Under the pieces are notes generated by a model that was given only the letters and a program-made list of their open reading frames with translations, made no database searches and was not told the DNA's origin. Of a DNA stretch of 64,000 nucleotides, positions 1 to 8,219 are shown in pieces (positions within the stretch are counted from its first letter, which is position 1; each line of letters begins with the position of its first letter). The stretch is from Planctomycetota bacterium (GTDB lineage: Bacteria > Planctomycetota > Phycisphaerae > SM23-33): positions 105,097 through 169,096 of the forward strand of contig JAKJER010000006.1 in the NCBI GenBank assembly GCA_022705325.1, in the 5' to 3' direction. A program made the position numbers and the translations under genes.

Positions 1-753
1 GGGGACGATGGTCTGAAGGCGGCCGCGGGCTCCAAGACCATAGTCCGCCAGCCCGTCCTGGCCATGACGGCCGATGCGCCGCGTCTGCGGTATGTGGGCC
101 TCGACGTCCAGCAGACCTTCACCGTCACCAACAAAGGCGACGGCACGGCTCGGAACACGACTCTTGCTCTGACCTTGCCCTCAAACGCCGCCCTGAAGGC
201 TGCCACCGAGGGCAACAAGCCCGAACCCGGCAAGGTCTCCTGGAATCTGGGCAACCTGGCCCCGAACGAGTCCAAGAAGGTCGTTACGGTCATGAAGGCG
301 GACGCGATCGGCGATGTCGAGTGCTTCGCCGCCGCGACGGCCGACTGTGCGAAGACTTCCGCCAAGACCGTCACCCAGGTCAAGGGCATTCCGGCCATTC
401 TCCTGGAGTGTGTCGACCTGGTCGACCCCGTCGCCATCGGGGAGAAGACCACGTATGAGATCACCGTCCTGAACCAGGGTTCCGCCGAGGGAACCAACAT
501 CGTGGTCAAGTGCACGCTGCCGGCGGAAGAAGAGTTCGTCTCCGCGACCGGTCCGACCAAGGAAACGGTCGAGGGACAGACGGTGACCTTTGCCCCGCTG
601 AAGAGCCTGGCCCCCAAGGACAAGACGGTTTACAGGTTGGTCATCAAGGGGCTCAAGGAAGGCGACGTTCGTTTCAAGATCAGCCTGATCAGCGACCAGA
701 TGACCTCTCCGGCCGAGGAGACCGAGAGTACACACATTTTCTCGGATAAGTAA
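1..753 (+). CDS. DUF11 (conserved repeat) domain protein, C-terminal part
   Basis: The reading frame is open from the first base of the window, so the true start lies upstream and only the last 250 residues are seen. They hold two Ig-like DUF11 units, at about residues 30-115 and 130-235 of the visible part. Each has the family pattern of VTNKGDGTA or VLNQGSAEGTN, then a LP.. strand, and an LAPNESK or LAPKDK turn. Such repeats stack as beta-sandwiches in large secreted or cell-surface proteins. No anchor or sorting signal is visible at the C-terminus. The role is presumably structural or adhesive. The next gene follows on the same strand after about 80 bases. Confidence 0.85.
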   Translation, partial: GDDGLKAAAGSKTIVRQPVLAMTADAPRLRYVGLDVQQTFTVTNKGDGTARNTTLALTLPSNAALKAATEGNKPEPGKVSWNLGNLAPNESKKVVTVMKADAIGDVECFAAATADCAKTSAKTVTQVKGIPAILLECVDLVDPVAIGEKTTYEITVLNQGSAEGTNIVVKCTLPAEEEFVSATGPTKETVEGQTVTFAPLKSLAPKDKTVYRLVIKGLKEGDVRFKISLISDQMTSPAEETESTHIFSDK

Positions 754-836
754 GACAAGTGCGGCGGTCGCGCGTGGGAGGGCAGGCGGCAGTAGCCTGC
801 CCTCCCCGCGCATTTCAGGCGTTTCCAGATTGTGCG

Positions 837-1760
837 ATGAAATGTCATGCGTTCATCCTGGCGGCAATGGCGATGTGGGCCGACTCCTGCGCGGGCCCGG
901 AACGTTCGCCAGCCTCCGGGGCCGGCGCTGACCTGACGCCATCGACGAGCGTCAAACAGCCCTCTCCGGCCCCGCTTGCCCCGGAGGTGTCCGTCGAACT
1001 CGACAAGGGGGTCAGACTCTCGCTAGTGCTGATCCGGCCAGGGTCTTTCCTGATGGGCAGCCCGGACGATCTCCTGGAGCGAGAAGCCGATGAACAGCCG
1101 CGCCATGAGGTCACAATCACGCGCCCGTTCTACATGGGCGTAACGGAGGTCACCCAGGCACAGTACCAGGCGGTGATGGACAAGAATCCCAGCCTTTTCA
1201 TGGGCGCCGACCGGCCCGTGGAACGCGTCATCTGGGACGACGCGGTGGAATTCTGCCGGCGGCTCTCCGAGCGGCAGGGGCATCCGGTCCGCCTGCCTAC
1301 GGAGGCCGAGTGGGAATACGCCTGCCGTGCCGGATCGAACACGCGATTTTCGTTCGGTGACAAGGAGTCGGAGCTGCCTCGCTACGCCAATTTCGGTGAC
1401 CGGTCCGTGACAGGACCGGCCCTGTATCGCCAGGAACAGTACGACGACGGTCACGACAAGACCGCGCCGGTGGCTTCCTTTCCTGCCAACGCCTGGGGGC
1501 TGCACGACATGCACGGCAACGTATTCGAATGGTGCCAGGACTGGTACAGAGACGTCTACTACAAGACCTCGCCAACGGTGGACCCTCTCGGGGCAGACAT
1601 TGGCCCCTATCGTGTTCTCCGGGGCGGAAGTTGGAACAGCCCGTCGTGGCAGTGCCGCTCGGCCTACCGCCACCGGTTCACCGCCGACGGTCGATTCAAC
1701 CACCAGATCGGGTTCCGTATCGTGATTCCCGCGCCGGTAGAGCCTCATGTGCAACAGTAG
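837..1760 (+). CDS. SUMF1/FGE-sulfatase domain lipoprotein
   Basis: A 307-residue protein. I start it at the ATG at 837 because this gives a signal peptide ending in a possible lipobox (ADSC); a longer frame opens at 759. The rest is one SUMF1 domain: F.MG(S) near residue 65, PVERVIWDDAVEFC, RLPTEAEWEYACRAG, MHGNVFEWCQDWY and a terminal LRGGSW..CRSAYRHR...IGFRI. These are hallmarks of the formylglycine-generating-enzyme fold. The active-site cysteine pair of true FGE is not recognisable in the last block, so it may be one of the many SUMF1 proteins of unknown activity. The product is probably exported. The stop overlaps the start of the next gene by 14 bases. Confidence 0.85.
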   Translation: MKCHAFILAAMAMWADSCAGPERSPASGAGADLTPSTSVKQPSPAPLAPEVSVELDKGVRLSLVLIRPGSFLMGSPDDLLEREADEQPRHEVTITRPFYMGVTEVTQAQYQAVMDKNPSLFMGADRPVERVIWDDAVEFCRRLSERQGHPVRLPTEAEWEYACRAGSNTRFSFGDKESELPRYANFGDRSVTGPALYRQEQYDDGHDKTAPVASFPANAWGLHDMHGNVFEWCQDWYRDVYYKTSPTVDPLGADIGPYRVLRGGSWNSPSWQCRSAYRHRFTADGRFNHQIGFRIVIPAPVEPHVQQ

Positions 1761-2304
1761 ACATGCCCCGTCCCTTCTCTCCGCTCTGTTGTTGGGGGTG
1801 CTGGCACCTGCGGTGACGTTTTTCGTTTGCGGATGTGGGGCCAGCGCGCCGATCACGGGTCACCCGCCTGGCTCCACTGCCGGCGGGGGACGCCAGCCGG
1901 GGCAGACCCAAGTATCCACCCCCGTGCGATGGCTCAACCCGCGGCAGGCCCAGGAGGAACTGAGGGACAATTCCGACCTGTTCCTGCTGTGCGTGGCTGA
2001 TCGCGAGCTGTACGAGAAGGGCCATATCGCCGGCAGTGTTCTCATCCCTGCTGTCGGGGTGGAGAAGTTCATTGAACACAACACGCTCTGGCCGGCGATC
2101 AATCAGAACCGCTCGCCGCGAAAAGACCAGCCATTGCTGCTCTACTGTTATTGGAAAGACTGCGTATGTCCAACCATGCCCACCTGGAGTGACTACGCCC
2201 TGAAGATTCTACAGCAGAAGGGCTTCACCCGGATCGCGGTGATCACAGGGGGGCTGCCCAGGTGGAAGAAGGAGGGTCTACCCGTCCGCCAAGGCGTCCC
2301 CTGA
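1747..2304 (+). CDS. Rhodanese-like domain lipoprotein
   Basis: A 185-residue protein that starts inside the end of the SUMF1 gene, suggesting translational coupling. The N-terminus is hydrophobic and ends in FVCGC, a plausible lipobox. Residues about 65-180 form a rhodanese fold: a QAQEELRDN opening, ELYEKGHIAGSVLIPA, LLLYCYWKDC holding the likely catalytic cysteine, and TGGLPRWKKEGLPV at the end. Rhodaneses move sulfane sulfur or bind anions; the substrate here is unknown. Two extra cysteines directly after the active-site cysteine are unusual. The location is inferred to be periplasmic or membrane-attached. Confidence 0.8.
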   Translation: MCNSRHAPSLLSALLLGVLAPAVTFFVCGCGASAPITGHPPGSTAGGGRQPGQTQVSTPVRWLNPRQAQEELRDNSDLFLLCVADRELYEKGHIAGSVLIPAVGVEKFIEHNTLWPAINQNRSPRKDQPLLLYCYWKDCVCPTMPTWSDYALKILQQKGFTRIAVITGGLPRWKKEGLPVRQGVP

Positions 2305-2445
2305 AGAAGCGGGGACACCTGAAGCCCGGAAAGCAAAATCCATGCGGATTTTCGAGCATCCTGGGCTTGGAGTTGATTCTCGGCGTGCTCGCGGTTTGGG
2401 TCCTGTGTAGAATTGCCGGCTGCTGATATCGGAAAGAGGTCCCCC

Positions 2446-2790
2446 ATGATCTTCGGGCTCATTCGCAGGTTCGTGATCGGCAGCATCGTGATGCTGCTGA
2501 TCCTGGTCTACGTTGGGAGTTACGGCGTGCTGCGCGTAGCGGGCAGTCTGGTGCATTACGCGCCCGTTCCCGTGGTCGAGCCCCGCCATCGCATCCAAGC
2601 GCCCCCGCCGGACTCCCAGAACGTGGTCGAAGGCGCGATCAAGAGCACCACCCGCCTCAGCGACTTCCGGAAGATCGGCGAGAAGCTCGTTGAATCCTAT
2701 CGGTCCGAGGACAAGAAGGGACACTGGCTGGACACGGTCTATTATCCTCTTCGCAAGCTCGAAGAGATGGTTTGGAGCTGGGCAGACTGA
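2446..2790 (+). CDS. Small single-pass membrane protein, unknown function
   Basis: A 114-residue protein. The ATG at 2446 is chosen because an AGAGG ribosome-binding site lies just upstream; an upstream in-frame ATG at 2413 has none. Residues about 5-28 (IRRFVIGSIVMLLILVYVG) form one transmembrane helix with positive residues before it, so the N-terminus is predicted inside. The remaining 85 residues are polar and contain no motif I recognise. The gene stands between the rhodanese gene and a convergent LEA-like gene. The function is unknown. Confidence 0.65.
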   Translation: MIFGLIRRFVIGSIVMLLILVYVGSYGVLRVAGSLVHYAPVPVVEPRHRIQAPPPDSQNVVEGAIKSTTRLSDFRKIGEKLVESYRSEDKKGHWLDTVYYPLRKLEEMVWSWAD

Positions 2791-2905
2791 GCCGGAACCC
2801 GGCGGGGAAACGTCCTCTGAAACGCCAGCGAAGACGGGCCGCACACAAGCGGTCGTAAGACGGGCACTGCCCACTGCGCCCCGCCGTGCCGCCGAAAGGC
2901 AAATG

Positions 2906-3406
2906 CTATCTGAGTATGCCTTTGAGCTGGTCAAGCGCCCCCTCGGGCGTAGGAATCTTCAACTCGCCCTCTTTGCTCATCGGTACCCGTAGCGCGCCCA
3001 ACGCCGGCGGGCTCACAGACAAGCCCATATCCGCCTTGTACGGGATGGTGCTGCCGGGCCGGGCTCCCTTGACCGCGCTCAGAAGCTTGGCGAAGGTGAT
3101 CCGGACCGGAACGCCGAGATTCTTGCTGGATTTCGCCGGCACGGTTCCCTGCACGTCGGCCTTGCCGCTCACGAATTCCTGCCCCTGGCTGGAGACGGCA
3201 TAGTCGAGATTGCCCAGTGGCAGCGGCACCGAATACGGGTTGCCCACCTTCACGTCAAAGAGCATGGTAGCTTCGGTAAGGCTGACATTCTGGATCTTCA
3301 CGCCTGCGATCTCCGCGGTGGGTTTGTCGAGCATGCCGCAGCCCGAAACACAAACCAGCAGCGAGGTGGCGACGAGTTGATGTCCGACGCTCGTGAGCCG
3401 TTTCAT
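2906..3406 (-). CDS. LEA14-like (LEA type 2 / WHy domain) lipoprotein
   Basis: A 166-residue protein. The ATG at 3406 is preferred over an upstream start at 3436 because an AGGAGA site sits about 6 bases before it. The signal peptide ends in LLVCVSGC, a clear lipobox. The mature part starts AEIAGVKIQNVSLTEATMLF and contains VGNPYSVPLPLGNLDY, the conserved N-P-(Y/N) pattern of the LEA-2/WHy beta-sandwich. Bacterial members are envelope lipoproteins linked loosely to stress or desiccation. The gene converges with the small membrane protein gene. Confidence 0.8.
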   Translation of the reverse strand: MKRLTSVGHQLVATSLLVCVSGCGMLDKPTAEIAGVKIQNVSLTEATMLFDVKVGNPYSVPLPLGNLDYAVSSQGQEFVSGKADVQGTVPAKSSKNLGVPVRITFAKLLSAVKGARPGSTIPYKADMGLSVSPPALGALRVPMSKEGELKIPTPEGALDQLKGILR

Positions 3407-3602
3407 GGAGGGTCTCCTGTGAAGTTGGCCTGTCAACTGGAACGGTGCCGTCTGATCCTATTGTACGCATGTTCCATGCGCCCGGCAAACACGTCGTCAA
3501 GACACTTCGGCCCTTGGGCATGCATACACAACGCCTATTCTGCACGTCATGAAACCCGTTCGAATCGCCACAACCAACGACACGATTCCCGTGCTCGCGT
3601 AG

Positions 3603-4005
3603 ATGCAGAGATACAGGAGGCCGTTGTGGAGCATCTCCGCCGTTGACGCCGATGCATGGCGGGCTTGGCTCGTAGAGCACGAGGGACTGTCTCCGGCCAC
3701 TGTGGCCCGCCGGATGATCGCTGCCCAGCCCCGAGGTCGCCGCCAGGCATTACGCTACAAGCGTGGACCGCAATGCCGACTTTCGGAGGGCGGCGGGGAT
3801 CGAAGTGCCGGGCGCAGCGAAACGCGCAGCAGTCAGCAGCGTCTGTGATGGTCAACCTTTGACATCTGCCGGATTGCACAGAGAAGACAAGCCCGAAAAC
3901 GTTGGGAAAGCGGGCCACAGTCGCGGAATGACAAGCGGTGTCGCCAACAGACAAAGCGACCAAGTGGGCCGTGTTGGACTCGAACCAGCGACCTCCTGCT
4001 TGTAA
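3603..4005 (+). pseudogene. Remnant of a tyrosine recombinase (integrase)
   Basis: Two pieces of an integrase sit in different frames. From 3603, residues AVDADAWRAWLVEHEGLSPA followed by TVARRM match the SAM-like DNA-binding domain of phage-type integrases. From about 3738, one base out of frame, VAARHYA, DRNADFRRAAG and GAAKRAAVSS match the C-terminal tail found in many planctomycete integrases. The catalytic core between them (Arg...His-x-x-Arg) is missing, so a deletion and frameshift are inferred. The tail ends GRVGLEPATSCL at 4005, inside the opposite-strand tRNA-Val gene, as expected for an element inserted at a tRNA 3' end. Nothing else is recognised between 3407 and 3602. Confidence 0.7.
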
Positions 4006-4038
4006 GGCAGGCGCTCTAACCAACTGAGCTAACGGCCC
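3965..4038 (-). tRNA. tRNA-Val (anticodon UAC)
   Basis: The minus strand folds as a full cloverleaf of 74 bases. The acceptor stem GGGCCGT pairs with ACGGCCC, the D-arm is TAGCTCAGTTGGTTAGAGC, the anticodon stem CCTGC/GCAGG encloses loop CTTACAA, and the T-arm contains GGTTCGAGTCC. The anticodon TAC reads GUA valine codons. The 3' CCA is not encoded. The gene overlaps the end of the integrase remnant on the other strand. Confidence 0.96.
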
Positions 4039-4146
4039 GTAGAGCTTATCTTACCTGCCTGGTCGCGTTCGTGCCAGCAAAAGACGACCGCGGTCGCCCG
4101 CCCCCGCCTTGGGAAAACGAGCCTGCCACGAAAAACCGGCAAAGAC

Positions 4147-4175
4147 TGGACACCGGAAAGACCGAATCAGATAAT
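4147..4175 (+). promoter_or_regulatory. Predicted sigma-70-type promoter of the LpoB operon
   Basis: TGGACA (4147-4152) and GATAAT (4170-4175) are separated by exactly 17 bases and match the housekeeping consensus at 10 of 12 positions. It lies about 115 bases before the first gene of the 4293-9798 operon, in a stretch with lower GC than its surroundings. Confidence 0.6.
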
Positions 4176-4292
4176 TAGAGATGTTCCGAAAGGTCGCACG
4201 TGGTGCGGCTCGGTGTTAGCCCGCAGCCAATCGATTCGTCGGGGCTGACATTTCGTTACGGGCAGATACTCGAAGAAAGTTCCGGAGTGGCT

Positions 4293-5693
4293 ATGTCCGC
4301 CTCGTGGTGGAGCGGAGTACTGTTGCTCGCGGTTTCGGCCGCCACGGCACAGGACCAGGTCAAGCTGGCCCTGGCGCCGGTCGAGCAGGCCCCGCCGGTC
4401 TCGTCGGCGGAGGCGGAAGTGTACTATCAAGGCCTCGCCCAGGCCTGCACCGCCCACAAGCAGGATCTGAAGATCATCGAGCGCCGCCAACTCCAACTGC
4501 TCCAGGACGAGACGGACCTGGCAGCCGCCCTGGGCAGCGACTCCGCCGTCCGCACCTACTCGCTGTCGGCCCGGCAGCTTCGGGTCGAGCGAATCCTCGT
4601 TCCGGCGGCCTGTAAGATCGAGGCGGACTTCATCCTCACGCTTCGGATCGTATCGGTCGGCGACGGCGCGACCAAGGTCTTTGCCGCCCGCAAGACACGA
4701 TTGACCAACAAGTTCGCGGGCCTGGCCCGCTCGCTGGTGGACGAAGTGCTCGGCCCGCCCCGGCCCGTTCCGCCCGCCGGGACGGACAGCCCCCCGCCCG
4801 TGGCGGCAGGGCCGGAGGCAGTCGACTTCCGCCAGCTCCGCGAGGCGTGCGTGCAGGCCAAGGTGGAGGAGTTGTTCCCCGCCTTGTGGAAGCGGGCCGA
4901 AGACATCGCCGCCAAGGCAGGCCCGCTGAACCCGGCCTACTATTACGACTCGCTGCTGCACCTGTCGGCCCGGGCGGCCAACCCGCCCGAGGGCATGCGC
5001 TTCGTCCCCGGAGGGTACGCTGTCGTTCCCACCACCGCCGGGCCCAGACGGCTGTGGGTCGAGCCGTTCTTCATCGACACCCGCGAGGTGAGCGTGGCGG
5101 ACTACCGCCCGTTCCTGGACGAGGTGGCCAAGTCTGCCGACGCGCAGGTCCTCCGCCAATGCCGCCCGCTCACGCTCGCCCACGCCCAGTACAACGATCC
5201 GGCCTTTCCCGTCAGCGGGGTGTCATACGAAGCTGCCCGCCGCTACGCTGCCTGGCGGGGCCGGGCCCTGCCGACCATGCTGCAGTGGATGCGGGCAGCC
5301 TACGCCGAGGCCGACGACCACCGCCTGCCCTGCGGCGACGCCCAGGCCGCGGCCAAGTGCAACCTGGCTGGGGCGGCCGACGGCTTTGCCGTGCTGGCCC
5401 CGGCGGCCGGCTGCGAGGCGGACACCTCGCCCTTCGGCGTGCGGGGGATGACGGGCAACGTCCGCGAGTGGACGCAAAGCTGGCACGACAAGGACCTCTA
5501 CGCCCGCTGCCGCGAAGACGACCCGCGGGAATACGAGCAGGGAACGATGAAGGTGGTGCTGGGCGGATCGTTCCGCACCCCGCCCGGCCGGGCGGACCGG
5601 GCCTCGACGGCCGGCGCCTGCCGCCCCGGCGAGTGCATGGACGACGTGGGCTTCCGCTGTGCCCGGCCGTTCTTTCGCCCGGTTCAGGACTGA
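4293..5693 (+). CDS. Secreted fusion: CsgG/LpoB-like N-terminal domain plus SUMF1 domain
   Basis: A 466-residue protein. The ATG at 4293 follows GGAG and gives a clean signal peptide ending ATAQ. Residues about 22-155 resemble the nucleotide-binding-like fold of CsgG/LpoB proteins: VKLALAPVEQ, DLKIIERRQLQLLQDE, a stretch on previous registered values (DFILTLRIVSVGDG), and ARSLVDEVLG. After a proline-rich linker and a helical part, residues about 235-460 form a SUMF1 domain with RFVPGGYAV, EPFFIDTREVSVADYRPFL, SYEAARRYAAWRGRALPT, MTGNVREWTQSWH and a final VGFRCARPF. It is the first gene of a six-gene operon. It probably acts at the cell envelope; no reaction can be assigned. Confidence 0.75.
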   Translation: MSASWWSGVLLLAVSAATAQDQVKLALAPVEQAPPVSSAEAEVYYQGLAQACTAHKQDLKIIERRQLQLLQDETDLAAALGSDSAVRTYSLSARQLRVERILVPAACKIEADFILTLRIVSVGDGATKVFAARKTRLTNKFAGLARSLVDEVLGPPRPVPPAGTDSPPPVAAGPEAVDFRQLREACVQAKVEELFPALWKRAEDIAAKAGPLNPAYYYDSLLHLSARAANPPEGMRFVPGGYAVVPTTAGPRRLWVEPFFIDTREVSVADYRPFLDEVAKSADAQVLRQCRPLTLAHAQYNDPAFPVSGVSYEAARRYAAWRGRALPTMLQWMRAAYAEADDHRLPCGDAQAAAKCNLAGAADGFAVLAPAAGCEADTSPFGVRGMTGNVREWTQSWHDKDLYARCREDDPREYEQGTMKVVLGGSFRTPPGRADRASTAGACRPGECMDDVGFRCARPFFRPVQD

Positions 5694-5738
5694 AACAGAA
5701 GACGAACACAAGCGCATCGAGCGCGTAAGGAGACCAAC

Positions 5739-6326
5739 ATGATGCGATGGATGGCCGTTGCGTGGATGGTCACGTCGGCAGTGATGATCGGCTGCACGGG
5801 CGAGACCAAGCGAATGGACCCCGACCAGATGAGCGACGCGGAACTGGGAACGGGGATCACCAGCCAGGACTTCCGCTCGATCGCGGGGCGCATGGCGCGC
5901 AGCCTGGTGACGCTCCCGCAGATTCAGAGCGCCACCGCGCCGCCGAAGGTGGCCTTCGCGTCAGTGGTCAACAACTCCAATGATTACATCGACGGCGACG
6001 CGTTCCTGCGGAAGATGCGGACCGAGTTGATCAAGAACGCCGAGGGTCGGATCATGTTCCTGGACCGCGCGTTGATCGACCAGATCGACCGGGAGAACCG
6101 CGACAAGGCCCGCGGCAAGCGGACCGCCAGCGGCGAACAGACCCCGTTGGGGGCCGACTTCTTCCTCACCGGCGTGATCGACTCCATCGACCGCGTCGCT
6201 GGCAGGGGACGCACCACGTACCTGCGCCTGAGCTTCCGCCTCAGCGACGCGGGCTCCTCCGCCGTCGTCTGGGAAGATGAGTACGAGATCAAGAAGCACG
6301 CCACCACCGGCATCATGTACCGCTGA
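5739..6326 (+). CDS. LpoB-family penicillin-binding-protein activator lipoprotein
   Basis: A 195-residue protein starting 7 bases after AAGGAG. The signal peptide ends SAVMIGC, a lipobox. The mature part has the LpoB family order: GTGITSQDFRSIAGRMARSL, KVAFASVVNNSNDYIDGDAF, ELIKNAEGRIMFLDRALIDQ, GADFFLTGVIDSIDR and a final VVWEDEYEIKK. In E. coli LpoB reaches from the outer membrane through the cell wall to stimulate the synthase PBP1b; that role is known for the family, not shown here. The following COG3014 and YcfL genes also accompany lpoB in gammaproteobacteria. A similar wall-linked role is inferred. Confidence 0.85.
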   Translation: MMRWMAVAWMVTSAVMIGCTGETKRMDPDQMSDAELGTGITSQDFRSIAGRMARSLVTLPQIQSATAPPKVAFASVVNNSNDYIDGDAFLRKMRTELIKNAEGRIMFLDRALIDQIDRENRDKARGKRTASGEQTPLGADFFLTGVIDSIDRVAGRGRTTYLRLSFRLSDAGSSAVVWEDEYEIKKHATTGIMYR

Positions 6327-6336
6327 GGAGACGGCC

Positions 6337-7758
6337 ATGAAGCATGTACTGATCGTCAGTGTCGCGGCGGCTCTGCTCCTGCTGGGCGGTTGCGGGCCCT
6401 CCAAGGAGCAGATCGCGTTGTGCCAGGCCATGTACGCCCGCCAGGATCGCCAGCCCAACGTCAACGAGTCCGCCCAGTTCATCCACAAGTACTGCGCCGC
6501 CCATGACCGCGACTACGTCATGTGGGCCATGGACTACGCCAGCCTGTGCCTGCTGGGCGGCAACTACGACATGGCCAGGGCCGAGCTGCTCAAGGCCCAT
6601 GCGGACATCAACAAGGCCGAGGACAAGGGCAAGGAAACAGCCGCCGCCCTGTCCAACGAGAGCCTCAAGCTCTTCAAGGGCGAGCCCTACGAGCGGGCCA
6701 TGCTCTGCTGCTACCTGGGCCTGCTGCACTACATGGACGGCGACTACAACAACGCGCGCATCTTCTTCGCCCAGGCCGACCTGCACGACGCCACCACCGA
6801 AGACGACATGAAGGACTACCGCAACGACTTCGCCCTGGCGCACTACTGGCTGGGGCGGGCGTTCCTGCACCTGGACCAGCCGGACAATGCCCGCGTCGCC
6901 TTCACCAAGGCGTCGGTCCACGTGCCTCGCAAGAACGAGCAGTCGGAGTGGGAGAGCCTGTGCAAGGCCCAGGCCCGCCAGCGTGAGAAGCGCATGCGAC
7001 TGGAGAAGAAGAGCTACGCCGAGGCCACCGACGAGAAGGTCGCCGGCGCCGCCGACATGTCGAACTGTTGCCCCGAGGCGGACCTGCCCGCCCAACTGGG
7101 CGACGGCGGCGGGAACCCCAGCCCCGTCATCGCCTGCGCCCAGAGCCCCAGGGAGTTCTTCTCCGTCGATTACCAGAAGGAGGTCAACCTCCTGCTGTTC
7201 ATCGAGACCGGCGCCGGGCCGGTCAAGTACCTGGTCGGCGAGAACGGCTGCCTGGACGCCATCCGTCGCGGCGCCTACGAGGAGCGCCGCGTCGTGGTCT
7301 ACCTGGACGACCACAAGGTAGGCCCGGCTGTCCGGCTGGTGGACATGTTCCACCAGGCCGACACCCGCGGCACGAGCGAGAAGGACCGGGCCCAGTTGGC
7401 CAAGGGCATCACACAGGGCGTGCTGCGCCGCCTGCCCTACGTGGGCTCGGTGGCGGCCATGTGGGACGTGCGGGCCGACCACCGATTCTGGCATCTCCTG
7501 CCGGGCGAGGTGCACGTGCTGGCCGCCCGCGTCCGCCCCGGACGCTACAACCTCACCGTGCAGTGCCTGGACGCCAACGGGAACCTCCTGCCCCGAAACC
7601 GCCTCACCCATTACTGCGTGCCCGTCCTGGACGGCCGGGAAAACGTCTACATCCTCCACACCCATCCCGAGGCCGACAACCAGTTCCCCCTCGACGAAGA
7701 GGAGAACTACGACGCCCGCATGGCCTACGGACAGATGATGCTCATGTTCCAGAGGTGA
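6337..7758 (+). CDS. COG3014-type TPR lipoprotein
   Basis: A 473-residue protein. The ATG at 6337 follows GAGGAG and gives a lipoprotein signal ending LLLLGGC. Residues about 40-215 are helical TPR-like repeats (SLCLLGGNYDMARAELLKA, AMLCCYLGLLHYMDGDYNNA, ALAHYWLGRAFLHLDQPDNA). The C-terminal half carries LLLFIETGAGPVKYLVGENG and DHRFWHLLPGEVHVLAARV, a pattern known from uncharacterised COG3014 proteins that sit beside ycfL and lpoB in vibrios. The gap to the LpoB gene is only 10 bases. The biochemical role is unknown; a scaffold partner of the LpoB protein is a reasonable inference. Confidence 0.75.
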   Translation: MKHVLIVSVAAALLLLGGCGPSKEQIALCQAMYARQDRQPNVNESAQFIHKYCAAHDRDYVMWAMDYASLCLLGGNYDMARAELLKAHADINKAEDKGKETAAALSNESLKLFKGEPYERAMLCCYLGLLHYMDGDYNNARIFFAQADLHDATTEDDMKDYRNDFALAHYWLGRAFLHLDQPDNARVAFTKASVHVPRKNEQSEWESLCKAQARQREKRMRLEKKSYAEATDEKVAGAADMSNCCPEADLPAQLGDGGGNPSPVIACAQSPREFFSVDYQKEVNLLLFIETGAGPVKYLVGENGCLDAIRRGAYEERRVVVYLDDHKVGPAVRLVDMFHQADTRGTSEKDRAQLAKGITQGVLRRLPYVGSVAAMWDVRADHRFWHLLPGEVHVLAARVRPGRYNLTVQCLDANGNLLPRNRLTHYCVPVLDGRENVYILHTHPEADNQFPLDEEENYDARMAYGQMMLMFQR

Positions 7759-7762
7759 CCTG

Positions 7763-8206
7763 ATGAGAACGACCTGTCTTCTGATCGCACTCGCCGCCGT
7801 CGCGTGGACCCTCTGCGGATGCGAGACGCCGCCCGGGCCCTTCGTGCCCAAGCCCACGTCCGCCAAGATCGTCTACTGCAACGACTACACCGGGCACCAG
7901 GCCGGCGCCAAGCCGTGGATCGACGGCGGGACCTGCTGCTGCACCCCCAGCGATGAACTGCTCGCCCAGTACCAGCGGGACGGGTTCTGCCAGGGCGAGA
8001 CCCTCGATCAACTCATCGCCCGCTACCAGGCCAAGGGGATCAAGCTGGCCGGGCCGGGCCACCGCCATTGCAGCGGACTGTGCGAGGCCAGCCCCCATGT
8101 CGTGCTGGGCGGCTCGTGCATGGCCCCGCCCACCCCCTGCACCGGCTACTACGACCGGATCGTCACCGGGCAAGTGCCCCCCAAGACCCCCGCCGACAAG
8201 AAATGA
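7763..8206 (+). CDS. Cysteine-rich lipoprotein, unknown function
   Basis: A 147-residue protein starting 4 bases after the stop of the TPR gene, with GAGGT upstream. The signal peptide ends AWTLCGC (lipobox). The mature part has many cysteines, including a CCC run (GGTCCCTPSDELL), HCSGLC, GGSC and PTPC. This is compatible with disulfides or metal binding in the periplasm. I recognise no family. Position inside the LpoB/COG3014/YcfL operon suggests it is a component of the same envelope assembly. Confidence 0.7.
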   Translation: MRTTCLLIALAAVAWTLCGCETPPGPFVPKPTSAKIVYCNDYTGHQAGAKPWIDGGTCCCTPSDELLAQYQRDGFCQGETLDQLIARYQAKGIKLAGPGHRHCSGLCEASPHVVLGGSCMAPPTPCTGYYDRIVTGQVPPKTPADKK

Positions 8207-8219
8207 ACGGAGACCCCAC

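Noticed and set aside
3547..4023. Minus-strand frame across the tRNA-Val and integrase remnant
   Set aside because: It reads through the tRNA itself and has no family likeness.
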